Below, piece by piece: positions 30,927-41,553 of a stretch of DNA of 64,000 bases. Origin of the DNA: Thioalkalivibrio nitratireducens DSM 14787 (GTDB lineage Bacteria; Pseudomonadota; Gammaproteobacteria; Ectothiorhodospirales; Ectothiorhodospiraceae). Each line of letters starts with the position of its first letter. Position 1 is the first letter of the stretch. Location: the NCBI RefSeq assembly GCF_000321415.2, contig NC_019902.2:2604001-2668000 (forward strand). Direction: 5' to 3'. The notes beneath the pieces were generated by a model, which did not search any database, was not told the origin of the DNA, and saw nothing but the letters and a program-made list of their open reading frames with translations. Both the position numbers and the translations under genes were made by a program.

Positions 30927-31802
30927 TCAGGTCGTCGAACCGTCACCGGCACCAGACGCCGCGACGCGGCGCATCTCGACCAGGTGCAGCCGGCGGTTGT
31001 CGGCCCGCAGCACGCGGAACTCCATGCCATCGACGACCACGGTCTCGCCGCGGCGCGGGACGTGCCCGAAGCGGGACAGCAGCAGGCCGCCGATGGTGTC
31101 GAAGTCTTCCTCGCTGTAGGCGGTCTGAAAGTAGCTGTTGAACTCCTCGATCGGGGTCAGCGCCTTGATCGTGTAGCGATCGCCGGGATGCTGCATGATC
31201 TGCGTCAGGTAATCGTCGACATCGTGCTCGTCCTCGATCTCGCCGACGATCTGTTCGAGCACGTCCTCGATGGTGACCAGGCCCGCGACCCCCCCGTACT
31301 CGTCGACGACGATGGCCATGTGGTTCCGGCTCAGGCGGAACTCCTTCAGCAGCACGTTGAGTCGCTTGCTCTCGGGGACGAATACCGCCGGGCGCAGGAT
31401 CTCCTGCATGTCGAAGGCCTCCTCGCCGGCACCGGCGAAAAAGCGCAGCAGGTCCTTCGCCAGCAGGATGCCGGCGACCTCATCGCGATTGTCGGCGATC
31501 ACCGGAAGGCGCGAATGCGCGGAGGCGACGACGTCCGGCAGGATCTCGCCAAGCGTCGCATCGCGGCGCACCACGTCCATCTGCGCGCGCGGCACCATGA
31601 TGTCGCGCACCTGCATTTCCGCCACATGGAGGACGCCCTCGAGCATTGCCAGGGCCTCCGGATCGATCAACTCGCGTGCATGCGCCGCCCGCAGGAGTTC
31701 CAGCAGCTGGTCGCGGTCGCGCGGCTCGCTGGAAAGTAACGCGCCGAGGCGGTCGAGCAAGCCGCGCAGCGGTGGGCCCTCGGATCGCGCGGAGTCGGAC
31801 AT
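30927..31802 (-). CDS. corC: CorC/HlyC-family CBS-domain protein
   Basis: A 291-residue cytosolic protein. Two CBS domains begin at IMVPRAQMDVV and AVFVPESKRLNVLLKEF, and the C-terminal transporter-associated domain follows LTPIEEFNSYF. The family is linked to magnesium and cobalt efflux, and E. coli YbeX in this same place also affects ribosome maturation. ATG 31802 begins MSDSARSEGPP, typical of the family; upstream residues are unlike it. lnt follows after 100 bases. Confidence 0.92.
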   Translation of the reverse strand: MSDSARSEGPPLRGLLDRLGALLSSEPRDRDQLLELLRAAHARELIDPEALAMLEGVLHVAEMQVRDIMVPRAQMDVVRRDATLGEILPDVVASAHSRLPVIADNRDEVAGILLAKDLLRFFAGAGEEAFDMQEILRPAVFVPESKRLNVLLKEFRLSRNHMAIVVDEYGGVAGLVTIEDVLEQIVGEIEDEHDVDDYLTQIMQHPGDRYTIKALTPIEEFNSYFQTAYSEEDFDTIGGLLLSRFGHVPRRGETVVVDGMEFRVLRADNRRLHLVEMRRVAASGAGDGSTT

Positions 31803-32087
31803 CAGCGGAACGGCTGCGGCGAGCGCGACCCCGCAGGCCGGACAGGAACCGGATCCCGCTGCGTGACCGCGGGCGCGGCAAGGAGGCAGCAGCGCATGCC
31901 CGGCAGCCACCGGCGCCGCCCGTCCCCGCCGGGACGGGCGATCGGCAACCGGCGCGGGTTCGGGTGAGCCCCTGTGATCATGGTCGAATCGGCTCCGGAG
32001 GGGGCAACGCCAGCGTCGGCCATGGCCGGCCGTCCCGCAGATCGAGCCACGGCCAGCGATACGGCCCGTCGGTACAGCGCGCGTCGT
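31803..32087. other. 285-base gap between ybeY and corC
   Basis: No convincing gene. A hairpin CCCGTCCC/GGGGACGGG lies near 31920-31937 and may slow transcription between ybeY and corC. A minus-strand frame is open throughout but has atypical, Arg/Pro-rich content and no ribosome-binding site. Confidence 0.4.
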
Positions 32088-32531
32088 TCACGCGGGCTCC
32101 GCATAGGGGTCCGGATAGCCTAAACCGGCAAGGATCTCGCGCTCAATCGCTTCCATGGCCTCGGCCTCGGCGGCGCGTTCGTGCTCCATGCCCTGCAGGT
32201 GCAGCATGCCGTGCACCACCATGTGCGCGAAATGGGCTGCGAGCGATTTGTGCTGCTCCCGGGCCTCATCGGCCAGCACCGGCGCGCACAGCACGATGTC
32301 GCCAAGGTAGCCCGGATTCGCGCCCAGCGCCGGGAACGACAGGACATTGGTCGCACGCGCACGGCCGCGGAACGCCTGGTTGAGCGCCCGACCCTCGTCG
32401 GCGTCCACCACGCGCAGCGTCACCTGTGCCGGCCCACTGCCGCGCCAGGCCGCGCGGGCGGCGCGGTGCAGCGTGGCGGGCGCGGGCCAGCCAGCGCGGC
32501 CCAGTGCGTACTGCGCCTGCACCTCAAGCAT
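32088..32531 (-). CDS. ybeY: Endoribonuclease YbeY
   Basis: A 147-residue zinc-dependent single-strand endoribonuclease needed for 16S rRNA 3'-end maturation and 70S quality control. The metal site H-x3-H-x5-H is seen in HMVVHGMLHLQGMEH. Upstream, TNVLSFP and GDIVLC are the family's other conserved blocks. The start overlaps the end of ybeZ by eight bases, as is common for this pair, and their products act together in several bacteria. Confidence 0.94.
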   Translation of the reverse strand: MLEVQAQYALGRAGWPAPATLHRAARAAWRGSGPAQVTLRVVDADEGRALNQAFRGRARATNVLSFPALGANPGYLGDIVLCAPVLADEAREQHKSLAAHFAHMVVHGMLHLQGMEHERAAEAEAMEAIEREILAGLGYPDPYAEPA

Positions 32532-33498
32532 CGCGTTGCGTACCCCGGGTTTCGCCCTGCGCCTCGTAGGCCTCGACGATGCGCTGCACCAGCGGGTGGC
32601 GCACCACGTCCTCGGCCTTGAAGCGGGTGATGCTCACACCCTCGACCCCGTCGAGGATTTTCGCCGCATGCCGTAGTCCGGACAGCTGCCCCCGCGGAAG
32701 GTCGACCTGGGTCACGTCGCCGTTCACCACCGCGCTCGAACCGAAGCCGATGCGGGTCAGGAACATCTTCATCTGCTCGACCGTGGTGTTCTGCGCCTCG
32801 TCGAGGATGATGAACGACTCATTCAGCGTGCGCCCGCGCATGTACGCCAGCGGCGCAACCTCGATGACCTGCCGCTCCATCAGGCGGGCGACCTGGTCGA
32901 AACCGAGCAACTCGTACAGGGCGTCGTACATCGGGCGCAGGTAGGGGTCGATCTTCTGCGCCAGGTCGCCGGGGAGAAAACCGAGGCGCTCGCCCGCTTC
33001 GACCGCGGGGCGCACCAGCACCAGCCGGCGCACCCGGTCCTGTTCCAGCGCCGCCACCGCCGCGGCCACCGCGAGATAGGTCTTGCCGGTGCCGGCCGGG
33101 CCGATCCCGAAATTCAGATCGGCATGCGCGATCGCCCGCAGGTACTGGATCTGCCGGGGACCTCGGCCCCGGATTACCGCCCGGCGCAGACGCAACACCG
33201 GTTCCCGGGGCTCCTGGTCGGGCAGGTCCGCGATATGGGCCGCCTGCAGCGCCGTGTGCACCTGCTCCAGCGATACCGGTTCGTCCTGGGCCATGCGGTG
33301 CAGTTCCTGGATCAGCGAGGCGGCCGCGCGCACCGCGGCCTCGGGCCCAGTGACGTTGAATCGGGGTCCGCGGTTGTGCACATGCACGCCCAAGCGCCCC
33401 TCGATCAGCCGCAGATGGGCGTCCAACGGGCCGGACAGGCGCGACAGCGTCTCGGCGTCCCCCGGTTCGAGGGTAAAATCAGCGCGATTCTGCGACAT
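32524..33498 (-). CDS. ybeZ: PhoH-like ATPase YbeZ
   Basis: A 324-residue cytosolic PhoH-family NTPase. An N-terminal KH-like segment precedes the P-loop [11 protein letters not shown] and Walker [30 protein letters not shown] and LPRGQLSGL are family blocks. It is associated with YbeY in RNA metabolism. Overlaps: 20 bases with the miaB 3' end and eight with ybeY, so translation is probably coupled through miaB-ybeZ-ybeY. Confidence 0.94.
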   Translation of the reverse strand: MSQNRADFTLEPGDAETLSRLSGPLDAHLRLIEGRLGVHVHNRGPRFNVTGPEAAVRAAASLIQELHRMAQDEPVSLEQVHTALQAAHIADLPDQEPREPVLRLRRAVIRGRGPRQIQYLRAIAHADLNFGIGPAGTGKTYLAVAAAVAALEQDRVRRLVLVRPAVEAGERLGFLPGDLAQKIDPYLRPMYDALYELLGFDQVARLMERQVIEVAPLAYMRGRTLNESFIILDEAQNTTVEQMKMFLTRIGFGSSAVVNGDVTQVDLPRGQLSGLRHAAKILDGVEGVSITRFKAEDVVRHPLVQRIVEAYEAQGETRGTQRDA

Positions 33499-34912
33499 GG
33501 GCCGGGGGACGTTGGCCCCGCGCCGCGGCGCCGCCGCAAACGGGTATACCCCGCAGAGAATGCGGCTGCGCCTCGGTAATCCGCAAATCGACCATCCGCC
33601 CGATCCACGCCGCGGGGCCCTCGAAATTGACGACGCGATTGTTCGCGGTGCGTCCGGCCAGTTGCGACGGGTCGCGGCGCGAGCGGCCTTCGACCAGCAC
33701 CCGTTCCGATCCGCCGACCATTGTACGGTTGCGCGCCCGCCCCTGGGACTCGATCAGCGCCTGCAATTCCTGCAACCGGGCCTTTTTCACCGCCAGCGGC
33801 ACATCATCCGGGAGCGCGGCGGCCGGGGTGCCGGGCCGCGGGCTGTAGATGAAGCTGAACGAGAAATCGAAGTTCAGTTCCTCGACCAGGCGCAGAGTCG
33901 CTGCATGGTCGGCATCAGTCTCGCCGGGGAAGCCGACGATGAAGTCCGAGGACAGGTCCAGGTCCGGCCGCAGTTCACGCAGGCGGCGGATCTTCGACTT
34001 GTACTCGAGCACCGTGTGGCCGCGCTTCATCTGCGCCAGAATGCGGTCGGAGCCGCTCTGCACCGGCAGGTGGAGGTGGCTGACGAGCTTCCGCTCGTCA
34101 GCGTAGGCCTGAATCAGGCGGTCGGAGAATTCGACCGGATGCGAGGTGGTGAAGCGGATCCGCTCGATACCGTCGATTGCGGCCACGTAGTGGATCAACA
34201 GCGCCAGATCGGCCATCTCACCGTCGTGCATCGGGCCCCGGTAGGCGTTCACGTTCTGCCCCAGCAGGTTGATCTCCTTGACCCCCTGGGCGGCGAGGCC
34301 GACGACCTCAGCGATCACGTCGTCGAACGGGCGGCTGATCTCCTCGCCACGAGTGTAGGGAACGACACAGAAGCTGCAGTACTTGCTGCAGCCCTCCATC
34401 ACCGACACGAACGCGCTGGCACCGGTCGCGCGCGGCTCGGGCAGGCGGTCGAACTTCTCGATCTCGGGGAAACTGATATCGACCACGGGCGCGCGGGTGC
34501 ACTGTACCTGCCGGATCAACGCCGGCAGGCGGTGCAGGGTCTGCGGCCCGAACACCAGATCGACGAACGGCGCACGCGAGCGCAGCGCAGCACCCTCCTG
34601 GCTGGCCACGCAGCCGCCGACGCCGATGATCACTCCGGGGCGGCGCTCCTTCAGCGCGCGCCAGCGCCCGAGCAGCGAGAACACCTTTTCCTGCGCCTTC
34701 TCGCGGATCGAGCAGGTGTTCAGCAGCAGCAGGTCGGCCGCGGCCGGGTCGTCGGTCAGCTCGGCGCCGTGCAGTTCGCGCAGCGCATCGAACATGCGCC
34801 CCGAATCGTATTCGTTCATCTGGCAGCCGTGGGTCTGGATGTAGACCCTGCGGATCGCCGCGGGCGGCTCCGGTGCGGCCCGCACCTCCGGTGTATCAGA
34901 AGGGTACGTCAT
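33479..34912 (-). CDS. miaB: tRNA-2-methylthio-N6-dimethylallyladenosine synthase
   Basis: A 477-residue radical-SAM methylthiotransferase that modifies A37 in tRNAs reading UNN codons. The N-terminal cluster domain has [11 protein letters not shown] and [10 protein letters not shown]. The radical-SAM motif is CSKYCSFC with PYTRGEE following. A C-terminal TRAM domain ends the protein. ATG 34912 lies 17 bases inside the ssb 3' end; the longer upstream frame is the ssb tail in another phase. Joining to ssb rather than to ubiF or tRNA genes is unusual. Confidence 0.95.
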   Translation of the reverse strand: MTYPSDTPEVRAAPEPPAAIRRVYIQTHGCQMNEYDSGRMFDALRELHGAELTDDPAAADLLLLNTCSIREKAQEKVFSLLGRWRALKERRPGVIIGVGGCVASQEGAALRSRAPFVDLVFGPQTLHRLPALIRQVQCTRAPVVDISFPEIEKFDRLPEPRATGASAFVSVMEGCSKYCSFCVVPYTRGEEISRPFDDVIAEVVGLAAQGVKEINLLGQNVNAYRGPMHDGEMADLALLIHYVAAIDGIERIRFTTSHPVEFSDRLIQAYADERKLVSHLHLPVQSGSDRILAQMKRGHTVLEYKSKIRRLRELRPDLDLSSDFIVGFPGETDADHAATLRLVEELNFDFSFSFIYSPRPGTPAAALPDDVPLAVKKARLQELQALIESQGRARNRTMVGGSERVLVEGRSRRDPSQLAGRTANNRVVNFEGPAAWIGRMVDLRITEAQPHSLRGIPVCGGAAARGQRPPAHVAESR

Positions 34913-35372
34913 CGTCCTGTATCCCGCGCCCGCCCGAAGGGCCGCCGCCCTGCTGGTCCCAGGGCGGTTCCTGCGAACCCTGGTTGCGGCTGCCGTAGTC
35001 GCCACCGGAGCCGCCCGCACCACCCGACGACCCGCCACGGCCGCCGAGCAGCTGCATCTCGTTGGCCACGATCTCGGTGGTATAGCGATCCTGGCCGTCC
35101 TGCCCCTGCCACTTGCGGGTCTGGATGCGCCCCTCGATGTAGACCTGCGAGCCCTTGCTCAGGTAATCGGCGGCAATGTCGCCCAGCCGCCCGAACAGCA
35201 CCACGCGGTGCCATTCGGTATTCTCGCGCTTCTCGCCGGTCTGCTTGTCCGTCCACTGCTCGCTGGTCGCGATACGCAGGTTCGTGATCGTCAGGCCCGA
35301 TGGCGTCTCGCGTTTTTCGGGGTCGGCACCGAGGTTGCCGAGCAGAATCACCTTGTTCACTCCGCGGGCCAT
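34896..35372 (-). CDS. ssb: Single-stranded DNA-binding protein
   Basis: A 158-residue tetrameric SSB. The OB fold begins [19 protein letters not shown]. It includes [29 protein letters not shown] and [13 protein letters not shown] glycine-rich disordered linker ([18 protein letters not shown]) leads to the acidic tip DDDVPF, which recruits partner enzymes. ATG 35372 follows CAAGGAG. A -10-like TACACT (minus strand, 35412-35417) lies 40 bases upstream with a weak -35. Confidence 0.95.
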   Translation of the reverse strand: MARGVNKVILLGNLGADPEKRETPSGLTITNLRIATSEQWTDKQTGEKRENTEWHRVVLFGRLGDIAADYLSKGSQVYIEGRIQTRKWQGQDGQDRYTTEIVANEMQLLGGRGGSSGGAGGSGGDYGSRNQGSQEPPWDQQGGGPSGGRGIQDDDVPF

Positions 35373-35814
35373 GGCTGCTCCTTGTCGTTCGCGCGCTGGA
35401 TCGGGGCGCGTAGTGTACCAAGCCACCGCGGCGACGGCGATCGGCCAGCGTCTTTGCGGCTCCGCCGCCCATGGCAGGGCTTCGACACGGCGTGGGTCTG
35501 TGGATTCGGTCGAAGTTTATCGACTCCATTCGCTGCTATTGTCTCGTGATGGGGGAGCATCCCGCGAGCGCAGGTGTTGGGAAGATAGCCGCCGCAATGC
35601 GGTCGCCACGTGCCCCCGGTCAGCACACCCGTCGGCCTCCTCGGATTCAGGCCTGTCCTCGGCTGCACCGGCACCCCGCAAGGCCCGCGCCGCGGATTGG
35701 CACCGGAAACCACCGCCACGGGCCAACGGGGAGAAGAATCCCCCGGGCTGCCCCGGCCCCGCGACCACCGGGCGGGGGCATGCATGCGGGCGCGAACCGA
35801 TGCACACGGAAGCA
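35373..35814. other. 442-base divergent intergenic region, ssb/GrpB-family gene
   Basis: No gene could be supported; the several open frames are Arg/Pro-rich and unlike proteins. The probable ssb -10 (35412-35417) lies here. No clear LexA box (CTGT-N8-ACAG) was found for ssb. The rest shows nothing I can name. Confidence 0.4.
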
Positions 35815-36330
35815 ATGACCGAACATTCCGACGACGGCGTGACCCTCGTCGGATACGATGCGTCGTGGCCCACCGAGTTCCGGCGCGAGGCACAACGGCT
35901 GCGGGCGGCCCGCATTCCCGGATTCCTGGCAGCCGAGCACATCGGCAGCACCGCCGTCCCCGGGATGGCCGCCAAGCCGATCATCGACATCGCGGTCGCG
36001 GTCAACCTGCCCGCGGCAAGCCCCCGGCTGATCCGGGCGCTGGAAGCGCTGGGGTACCGCTATTACGGAACCTTTGGCCTGCGCGGGCGACATTTCTTCC
36101 GCCTGGGCCAGCCGGCCCGGGTCCACCTGCACGTCGTCCACCGGCGGTCGCCTCACTGGCGGGCATGGCTGGAGTTCCGCGACGCGTTGCGCGCCCATCC
36201 CGAGTGGGTTGCGCGGTACGAGCACGAGAAACGCCGGCTGGCCCGGCTGCACCGGTACGACCGCGCCGCGTATACTGCCGCGAAGACCCCCATCGTCACC
36301 CGCATTCTCGCGGCCGCCGGTGACCGATGA
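35815..36330 (+). CDS. GrpB-family (UPF0157) protein
   Basis: A 171-residue protein of the GrpB family, related in fold to nucleotidyltransferases. Visible blocks are LVGYDASWPTEFRREAQRL, EHIGSTAVPGMAAKPIIDIA and the histidine strand VHLHVVH. The C-terminus has YEHEKRRLA and YTAAKTPIV, also typical. Its cellular role is unknown; some relatives are fused to dephospho-CoA kinase. ATG 35815 follows GGAAG; ATG 35800 in frame is possible. It is the only plus-strand gene between ssb and uvrA, probably an insertion in the ancestral order. Confidence 0.85.
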   Translation: MTEHSDDGVTLVGYDASWPTEFRREAQRLRAARIPGFLAAEHIGSTAVPGMAAKPIIDIAVAVNLPAASPRLIRALEALGYRYYGTFGLRGRHFFRLGQPARVHLHVVHRRSPHWRAWLEFRDALRAHPEWVARYEHEKRRLARLHRYDRAAYTAAKTPIVTRILAAAGDR

Positions 36331-36389
36331 GTTCGGCAGCCCTTATCGGCAGCCCTTACATGAAACAACACGGGTCGCCTCGGGGCTTC

Positions 36390-36547
36390 GTGCAGGACGG
36401 AACCGCGCAGCCGTCATCCGCCGTGCGGTGTTCGGAGCGCCCCGGCGCCCGTGGCGACCCCAGCGTGCGTGGGCATGCCGATGACGGCCCTCGGCCTTTT
36501 CCGCCCTACGCTTGTTCAGGGTCACGGGTGGTGGCTGGGCACCATGG
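36390..36547 (-). repeat. REP/MITE-like dispersed palindromic element, copy 2
   Basis: On the minus strand it reads GTAGGGCGGAAAAGGCCGAG near the start and GCGGATGACGGCTGCG near the end. It aligns with 15013-15174 over most of its length, including the flank with CCACCACCCG. Inner arms are diverged (GTCATCGGC against GCGGATGAC). It fills most of the gap between the GrpB-family gene and the MFS gene, which converge here, and may act as a transcription barrier. Confidence 0.65.
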
Positions 36548-36614
36548 AAGCTGGCGCTGCGGCCGAATCCCTTCGTGCTTGCCGATGTCCCGATCGCACG
36601 GCGCTCCACGGCCG

Positions 36615-38000
36615 TCAGACACGCGAGGAGGTTCTGCCACCACCGGGCGTGCCGCGGCGGAACAGATCCCGCAGCGCCGTTTCGTCGAACCGGCCCGGAT
36701 CGACTTTCAGGTAGACCGCCGCCTCGCTTGCGCTCACGCGCACCTCCGCCACACCGGCGAGCTCCGCCAGGCGCGCGTTCAGTTGCGCGGATGCCTGTTT
36801 CCAGGCGTCGGGAAAGGCATAGGCCCGGTTCGCCAGGTGGCTCGGAGGGGCCATCGTGACCGCGGCCCAGAACCAGAGCAGTGCCGCCGCGAGCCCCAAC
36901 CCGAAGACCGCGGCGCTGCCGCCGTGGGTCAACACCGCGCCGCCGAGCATACCGCCGGCAAAGATCCCGAGGAACTGGCAGCTGGAGAAGACCCCCATCG
37001 CGGTTCCCTTCGACGCGACCGGCGCGGTCTTCGCGACCAACGAGGGCAGCGCCGCTTCCAGCAGGTTGAAGGCGGCGAAAAACAGCACCAGCGCGAGCCC
37101 CAGCGTGACCCAGTGACCAGAGAACGGCAGCATAGCCTGCACCGCGATCAGTACCGTGATCGCACCGATCAGCGCGGGCTTCAGCGCACGCTGGCGTTCA
37201 GCGCGGATCACCGCGGGAATCATCAGCCCGAACCCCAGCAGCAGCACCGGAAGGTAGACGAGGTAGTGCTGGGCCGGGTCCAGCCCGAGGCGGTTCACCA
37301 GCGTCAGCGGCAGCACGAGGAAGTTCGCCGCCAGCGTCAGGTGCAGGATGAAGATACCCGCGTTCAACCGCAGCAGCTCGGGGTCATGCAGCACGCCGCG
37401 CAACCCGCCGGGCACGGGCACCATGTCCGGGTGCGGCCGCGAACGAGCCGGCTGCGGCACCCAGGTGAACAGCAGCAGTAATGCCAGCAGGCCCAGCAGC
37501 GCGGTCAGCCAGAAGATCCCGGCCAGTCCAAACCATCGGTCGACCACCGGTCCCAGCACCATCGATGCGGTGAACGTCAGCCCGATGGTCAGCCCGATCG
37601 CCGCCAGCGCACGGGTGCGGCGCTCCTCGGCGATCAGATCGGCGGTGAGCGCCAGCACCGCCGCAGCTACCGCCCCGGCACCCTGCAGCGCGCGCCCGAG
37701 GATGATGCCGTACACGCTTTCCGCCATTGCGGCGATCACGCTGCCCGCGATGAACAGGGCAAGCCCAAGCGCAATCAGCGGCTTGCGCCCGACCCGGTCC
37801 GAAAGCATCCCGAACGGGATCTGCAGCATGGCCTGGGTCAGGCCGTAGATCCCCAGCGCCAGCCCCATCAGGAGCGGCGTGGCCGAGGGCAGCACGTCCG
37901 CGTAGAGCATGAACACCGGCAGGATCATGAACAGGCCGGCCATCCGCACCGCGTAGATCGCGGCGAGCCCCGAGGTGGCACGGAGTTCCAGGGGAGTCAT
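36615..38000 (-). CDS. MFS transporter, YajR-like
   Basis: A 461-residue inner-membrane major facilitator with twelve helices in two halves. The loop 2-3 motif is [17 protein letters not shown] and motif C-like [17 protein letters not shown]. After the last helix, about 70 soluble residues ([30 protein letters not shown]) correspond to the YAM domain of E. coli YajR. The substrate is unknown. ATG 38000 opens shortly before TM1; GTG 38024 is an alternative. Divergent from uvrA, as in many gammaproteobacteria. Confidence 0.88.
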   Translation of the reverse strand: MTPLELRATSGLAAIYAVRMAGLFMILPVFMLYADVLPSATPLLMGLALGIYGLTQAMLQIPFGMLSDRVGRKPLIALGLALFIAGSVIAAMAESVYGIILGRALQGAGAVAAAVLALTADLIAEERRTRALAAIGLTIGLTFTASMVLGPVVDRWFGLAGIFWLTALLGLLALLLLFTWVPQPARSRPHPDMVPVPGGLRGVLHDPELLRLNAGIFILHLTLAANFLVLPLTLVNRLGLDPAQHYLVYLPVLLLGFGLMIPAVIRAERQRALKPALIGAITVLIAVQAMLPFSGHWVTLGLALVLFFAAFNLLEAALPSLVAKTAPVASKGTAMGVFSSCQFLGIFAGGMLGGAVLTHGGSAAVFGLGLAAALLWFWAAVTMAPPSHLANRAYAFPDAWKQASAQLNARLAELAGVAEVRVSASEAAVYLKVDPGRFDETALRDLFRRGTPGGGRTSSRV

Positions 38001-38220
38001 GGGTGCTGCAGCCGCTCCTGTCACGCAGGGTGAACGTTGCCGAATCTTACAGGGAATGACGGCGCAGGGAAGGGCGAGCAGGCCCGCCCTTCCGTCGCAG
38101 GGCCGGGGCCGGCACCCAACGCGATTCCTGCCCGGGCCACGGCTGGAAGGCCGGGCACCGGCGGCAGGGTGCTACCATAGCGGGCTGGGCGCAAGGCCGT
38201 CACCACCCCCGGGGGGCCGG

Positions 38221-41064
38221 ATGAGCACGATCAAGATCCGCGGCGCACGCACGCACAACCTGAAAGACATCGACCTGGATCTGCCGCGGGAGCGGCTCAT
38301 CGTGGTCACCGGCGTCTCCGGTTCGGGCAAGTCGTCGCTGGCCTTCGACACGCTGTTCGCCGAGGGCCAGCGGCGGTATGTCGAGAGCCTGTCGACCTAT
38401 GCGCGTCAGTTCCTGTCGATGATGGAAAAGCCCGACGTGGATCTGATCGAGGGACTGTCGCCCGCGATCTCGATCGAGCAGAAGAGCACGTCGCACAACC
38501 CGCGCTCCACGGTCGGCACCATTACCGAGATCTACGATTATCTGCGCCTGCTGTTTGCGCGCGCGGGCGAACCGCGCTGCCCGGAACACGACGAGACCCT
38601 CGCGGCCCAGACCATCTCGCAGATGGTCGACCAGGTGCTGGCACTGCCCGCCGGAGAGCGCTTGATGCTGCTGGCACCGATCGTGCGGGGGCGCAAGGGC
38701 GAGCACACCCGGCAGTTGGAGGCGATGCGCGCGCAGGGCTTCCTGCGTGCGCGCATCAACGGAGAGATCTTCGAACTTGATGCGTTGCCGCCGATCGACC
38801 CGAAGCGCAAGCACGACATCGAGATCGTAATCGACCGTTTCAAGGTCCGCGACGACCTGCGCCAGCGCCTGGCCGAGTCGTTCGAGACCGCCACCGAACT
38901 GGCCGAGGGACTCGCGCTGGTCGCGTGGATGGACGAGCCGGACCGGGCGCCGTTGGTCTTCTCCGCGCGCTTTGCGTGCCCGGTCTGCGGTTACGCCATC
39001 CGCGAACTCGAGCCGCGGCTGTTCTCGTTCAACAACCCAGCCGGCGCCTGCCCGGCGTGCGACGGCCTTGGGGTCCGCCAGTTCTTCGACCCCGAACGTG
39101 TCGTCGCGATGCCCGAACTGAGCCTCGCGGGCGGTGCCGTGCGCGGCTGGGATCGCCGGAACGCCTGGTATTTCAGCCTGCTGAAGAGTCTCGCGCGGCA
39201 TTACGGCTTCGATGTCGAGACCCCCTGGTTGGATCTTCCCGCCTCGGTGCGTGCAGTGATCCTGCACGGCTCCGGCACCGAGAAAATCCGGTTCAGCCAG
39301 CAGGGGCTCGACGGGCGCTCGCGCAGCGAACAGCGGCCGTTCGAGGGCGTGATCCCGAACCTCGAGCGACGTTACCGCGAGACCGATTCCGCCGCGGTCC
39401 GCGAGGAGCTCGGCCGGTATCTGGCCAGCCACGCGTGTCCGGAATGCGACGGCGCGCGCCTGAACACCGCGGCCCGCCATGTCTTCGTCAACGGATCCAA
39501 CCTTCCTGCCGTGACCCGGATGAGTGTCGCGGACGCCCGCGCCTTCTTCCACGACCTGCGGCTGCCCGGGAGGTTTGCCCGCATCGCCGACAAGATCGTC
39601 CGCGAGATCAACGCCCGGCTCGGCTTTCTGGTCGACGTCGGGCTCGATTACCTGACCCTCGACCGGTCCGCCGAGACGCTTTCCGGCGGCGAGGCACAGC
39701 GGATCCGGCTCGCCTCGCAGATCGGTTCGGCGCTGGTCGGCGTGATGTACATTCTGGACGAGCCGTCGATCGGATTGCACCAGCGCGACAACGAGCGCCT
39801 GCTGCGCACCCTGACGAACCTGCGCGACCTAGGCAACACGGTCGTGGTCGTGGAACACGACGAGGAGGCCATCCGGCGGGCGGATTTCGTGGTCGACATC
39901 GGTCCCGGAGCCGGCCGCCACGGTGGCGCAATCGTCGCCGCCGGCACCCCGGAAAAGGTTGCACGGCACCCGGAATCGCTGACCGGCGCCTACCTCAACG
40001 GCCGGCGCGCGATCGCGGTGCCCGCCCAGCGCCGTGATCCCGACCCCGAGCGAATTCTCATGGTCCGGGGCGCCCGCGGCAACAACCTCAAGGACATCGA
40101 CGCCGCCTTCCCGGTCGGCCTGCTGACCTGCGTGACCGGCGTATCGGGTTCCGGCAAGTCGACGTTGGTCAACGACACGCTGTATCCGGCGGTCGCGAAC
40201 GCACTGCATCGCAGCACGCACCCGGTCGCCGCCCACGCGGGCATCGACGGCCTCGAGTGGATCGACAAGGTCGTCGACATCGACCAGAGTCCGATCGGAC
40301 GCACTCCGCGGTCCAACCCCGCGACCTACACCGGCCTGTTCACGCCGATCCGGGAACTGTTTGCCGCGACCGCCGAGGCCCGCTCGCGCGGCTACCGGCC
40401 CGGGCGGTTCTCGTTCAACGTGCGTGGCGGACGCTGCGAGGCCTGCCAGGGCGACGGGGTGATCAAGGTGGAGATGCACTTCCTGCCCGACGTCTTCGTA
40501 CCCTGCGACGTCTGTCGCGGTCAGCGGTACAACCGCGAAACGCTCGAGGTGCGCTACAAGGGCCGCAACATCCACGAAGTGCTCGAGATGACCGTTGAGG
40601 ACGCACTCGAGTTCTTCGCACCGGTCCCCGTCATCCGGCGCAAGCTGGACACGCTGATGGACGTCGGGCTCGCATACATCCAGCTCGGCCAGAACGCCAC
40701 CACGCTTTCCGGCGGCGAGGCGCAGCGCATCAAGCTCGCTCGCGAACTCTCGAAACGCGATACCGGACGCACGCTCTACATCCTCGACGAGCCCACCACC
40801 GGCCTGCATTTCCACGACGTCGAGCAACTGCTCGCGGTGCTGCACCGCCTGCGCGACCACGGCAACACGCTGGTCGTGATCGAGCACAACCTCGACGTAA
40901 TCAAGACCAGCGACTGGCTGATCGACATCGGGCCCGAAGGCGGCGACCACGGGGGCCGCATCCTGACCGCCGGAGCACCGGAAACCGTCGCTGCCTGCCG
41001 CGCGAGCCACACCGGGCGCTTCCTGGCCCCCATGCTCGCGCCCGCCCGCGTACACCGCGCATGA
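38221..41064 (+). CDS. uvrA: UvrABC excinuclease subunit A
   Basis: A 947-residue damage-recognition ATPase of nucleotide excision repair. Two ABC modules have Walker [10 protein letters not shown] (near residue 37) and GVSGSGKST. The signatures are [13 protein letters not shown] and [13 protein letters not shown]. Zinc modules are seen as [14 protein letters not shown] with CPACDG, and CEACQGDG with CDVC. ATG 38221 begins [18 protein letters not shown] as in E. coli; the upstream frame lacks similarity. No LexA box was recognised in the 220-base upstream region. Confidence 0.97.
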   Translation: MSTIKIRGARTHNLKDIDLDLPRERLIVVTGVSGSGKSSLAFDTLFAEGQRRYVESLSTYARQFLSMMEKPDVDLIEGLSPAISIEQKSTSHNPRSTVGTITEIYDYLRLLFARAGEPRCPEHDETLAAQTISQMVDQVLALPAGERLMLLAPIVRGRKGEHTRQLEAMRAQGFLRARINGEIFELDALPPIDPKRKHDIEIVIDRFKVRDDLRQRLAESFETATELAEGLALVAWMDEPDRAPLVFSARFACPVCGYAIRELEPRLFSFNNPAGACPACDGLGVRQFFDPERVVAMPELSLAGGAVRGWDRRNAWYFSLLKSLARHYGFDVETPWLDLPASVRAVILHGSGTEKIRFSQQGLDGRSRSEQRPFEGVIPNLERRYRETDSAAVREELGRYLASHACPECDGARLNTAARHVFVNGSNLPAVTRMSVADARAFFHDLRLPGRFARIADKIVREINARLGFLVDVGLDYLTLDRSAETLSGGEAQRIRLASQIGSALVGVMYILDEPSIGLHQRDNERLLRTLTNLRDLGNTVVVVEHDEEAIRRADFVVDIGPGAGRHGGAIVAAGTPEKVARHPESLTGAYLNGRRAIAVPAQRRDPDPERILMVRGARGNNLKDIDAAFPVGLLTCVTGVSGSGKSTLVNDTLYPAVANALHRSTHPVAAHAGIDGLEWIDKVVDIDQSPIGRTPRSNPATYTGLFTPIRELFAATAEARSRGYRPGRFSFNVRGGRCEACQGDGVIKVEMHFLPDVFVPCDVCRGQRYNRETLEVRYKGRNIHEVLEMTVEDALEFFAPVPVIRRKLDTLMDVGLAYIQLGQNATTLSGGEAQRIKLARELSKRDTGRTLYILDEPTTGLHFHDVEQLLAVLHRLRDHGNTLVVIEHNLDVIKTSDWLIDIGPEGGDHGGRILTAGAPETVAACRASHTGRFLAPMLAPARVHRA

Positions 41065-41080
41065 CAGCTACCGCACCTCC

Positions 41081-41112
41081 AAAAACGAAGAGGCCGGCAC
41101 ATGGCCGGCCTC
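41081..41112 (-). terminator. Rho-independent terminator after rplQ
   Basis: GAGGCCGGC (41090-41098) pairs perfectly with GCCGGCCTC (41104-41112), a nine-base stem with a five-base loop. On the minus strand it is followed by TTCGTTTTT. It ends the alpha operon 22 bases after the rplQ stop and may also stop uvrA transcripts arriving from the other side. Confidence 0.82.
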
Positions 41113-41134
41113 CCGAGCATCGCGTTCCGGGCGT

Positions 41135-41512
41135 TCAGTCGGCGCTGACGGCGTCGGACCGATCGACCAGTTCGACGTAGGCCATCGGCGCATTGTCGCC
41201 GGCACGGTACCCGCATTTCAGGATGCGCAGGTAGCCGCCCGGACGTTCCTGGAACCGGGGCCCGATCTCGGTGAACAGCTTGCCGACGATCTCCTTGTCA
41301 CGCAGCCTCGAAAAGGCGACCCGGCGCGTATGCACCGAATCATTCTTGCCCATCGTGATCAGGGGCTCCGCGACCCGGCGCAGTTCCTTCGCCTTGGGCA
41401 GCGTGGTCTTGATGAGTTCATGACGCAGCAGGGCGACGGTCAGCGCCTGCAGGGTCGCCTTGCGATGGGAGCTGTTGCGGCTGAGCTGCCGACCGATATT
41501 GCGATGACGCAT
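41135..41512 (-). CDS. rplQ: Large-subunit ribosomal protein L17
   Basis: A 125-residue protein of the 50S subunit, near the exit tunnel. It begins [19 protein letters not shown] and contains [18 protein letters not shown] and [20 protein letters not shown], all family blocks. It is the last gene of the alpha operon, 41 bases after rpoA, and is followed by a strong terminator. Confidence 0.97.
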   Translation of the reverse strand: MRHRNIGRQLSRNSSHRKATLQALTVALLRHELIKTTLPKAKELRRVAEPLITMGKNDSVHTRRVAFSRLRDKEIVGKLFTEIGPRFQERPGGYLRILKCGYRAGDNAPMAYVELVDRSDAVSAD

Positions 41513-41553
41513 CTGTGCTTACCTGAGTTCTTGTGCCCGAACGAAACCGGGAA

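Noticed and set aside
35373-38220. LexA-controlled promoters for ssb and uvrA
   Set aside because: No CTGT-N8-ACAG site was found in either upstream region.
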